In this document: piece after piece, positions 63,444-64,000 of the stretch
Position numbering within the stretch: the first letter of the stretch is position 1
Layout of the letters: every line of letters starts with the position of its first letter
NCBI RefSeq assembly: GCF_018860635.1
Contig: NZ_JAHKPT010000007.1
Coordinates: forward strand, 1-64,000
From: Aliiglaciecola lipolytica
GTDB taxonomy: Bacteria; Pseudomonadota; Gammaproteobacteria; Enterobacterales; Alteromonadaceae
Reading direction: 5' to 3'
Length of the DNA: 64,000 nt
Notes under the pieces: generated by a model
What the model saw: only the letters and a program-made list of their open reading frames with translations
What the model was told of the DNA's origin: nothing
Database searches by the model: none
Program-made: the position numbers and the translations under genes

Positions 63444-64000
63444 ATGACCACTGAATCAACACAATTTGAATTACAAGCCATGCAACTATTTGAAGCTTCT
63501 TTAGATATCCCTAAAGAACAACGCAGTGATTGGCTAACAGAGCAAACAGGGAAAAATACTAAATTGCGAAATCGGGTCTTGCAGCTGTTAGAAAAAGATG
63601 AGATTTCCGAAAATGTAATGCATACCGGAAAGGTCGATGTGGATTCCGATACGATTGATATGCCCGAAAAAATTGGTGCTTACAAAATAATCAAATTAAT
63701 TGGCCAAGGTGGTATGGGAGCAGTTTACAAAGGAAAACGTGACAGCGGTGACTTTGAACATGATGTCGCCATTAAAGTGATACGCACTAAGGCGTTACCT
63801 GAGAAACTGATCGAACGATTTGAACGGGAAAGACAAACCCTAGCGCAACTCAACCATCCCAATATAGCCAGACTTTACGACGGTGGACAAACACCGCAAA
63901 AAATGCCGTATTTTATGATGGAATATATTGACGGGTTGCCGCTAACCAAGTGGTGCGAACAACAAAACTTAAGCGATTCGAGACGCATTCAACTATTGAT
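63444..64000 (+). CDS. Serine/threonine protein kinase, N-terminal part (runs off window)
   Basis: From ATG 63444 the product starts MTTESTQFELQAMQLFEASL, a regulatory helical N-terminus of about 75 residues. It continues into a Hanks-type kinase domain: glycine loop IGQGGMGAVYKGKR, Lys in HDVAIKVIR, helix C ERFERERQTLAQLNHPNIAR and hinge PYFMMEYIDG. At least 185 residues are inside the window; the catalytic loop lies outside. An alternative in-frame ATG at 63420 is less likely because no ribosome site precedes it. It is divergent from the ECF sigma factor gene, the standard partner arrangement, and probably phosphorylates or controls it. Confidence 0.92.
   Translation, partial: MTTESTQFELQAMQLFEASLDIPKEQRSDWLTEQTGKNTKLRNRVLQLLEKDEISENVMHTGKVDVDSDTIDMPEKIGAYKIIKLIGQGGMGAVYKGKRDSGDFEHDVAIKVIRTKALPEKLIERFERERQTLAQLNHPNIARLYDGGQTPQKMPYFMMEYIDGLPLTKWCEQQNLSDSRRIQLL

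Overview
The window reads like a chromosome segment of a marine gammaproteobacterium of the Alteromonadales type (Glaciecola/Paraglaciecola/Alteromonas-like). This rests on gene content (TonB receptor with tryptophan-halogenase-like and SapC genes, SSS sugar symporter, PEP-CTERM protein), moderate-to-low GC and protein similarity recalled from memory; no database search was run. Three blocks can be separated.

1-2.3 kb is a scrap yard of mobile elements: the 5' end of an IS3-type orfA, a C-terminal piece of an IS91-type transposase and a Tn3-family transposase that lacks its N-terminal half. 2.3-26.3 kb is a catabolic locus for galactosides. It holds a LacI/GalR regulator and the Leloir genes galE, galT and galK; a FadR/GntR-type regulator; an alpha-galactosidase (GH36) and a beta-galactosidase (GH42); a TonB-dependent receptor with a tryptophan-halogenase-like protein, a SapC-like protein and a Na+/sugar symporter; glycerol kinase, FAD glycerol-3-phosphate dehydrogenase and a secreted alpha/beta hydrolase. 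A palindrome TTRT-CAT-AYAA occurs six times, upstream of most of these transcription units, and suggests one regulon. The combination of both galactosidases with glycerol catabolism suggests galactosyl-glycerols (floridoside, or galactolipid head groups) as the substrate. A broken fdhD plus ydeP-like molybdopterin oxidoreductase sits inside the locus.

26.3-32.9 kb is a transition zone: IS91 and IS1634-type remnants (the latter fused to the tail of a glyoxalase/VOC gene), an exported catalase-peroxidase KatG, a PII protein, and a MerR-regulated metal efflux unit with a textbook 19-bp-spacer promoter.

32.9-60.9 kb, all on the minus strand, is an extracellular contractile injection system (eCIS; Afp/PVC/MAC family) of 18 tightly packed genes. 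In transcription order: DUF4255 terminator-like protein, an accessory beta protein, sheath 1, tube 1, sheath 2, tube 2, Pvc7-like hub adaptor, a 56-residue protein, split spike (gpD-like then gpV-like), a membrane-segment protein, gp25-like, baseplate J-like, a beta-propeller/tail-protein-I fusion, a tape-measure-like protein, an AAA+ ATPase, two large proteins sharing an N-terminal module, and a DUF4157 protein whose C-terminal domain carries a clan-CD (caspase-like) His/Cys signature and is the probable cargo. No capsid, portal, terminase or integrase genes are present. The last 3 kb hold a PEP-CTERM protein, an ECF-type sigma factor and the 5' part of a divergent Ser/Thr protein kinase.
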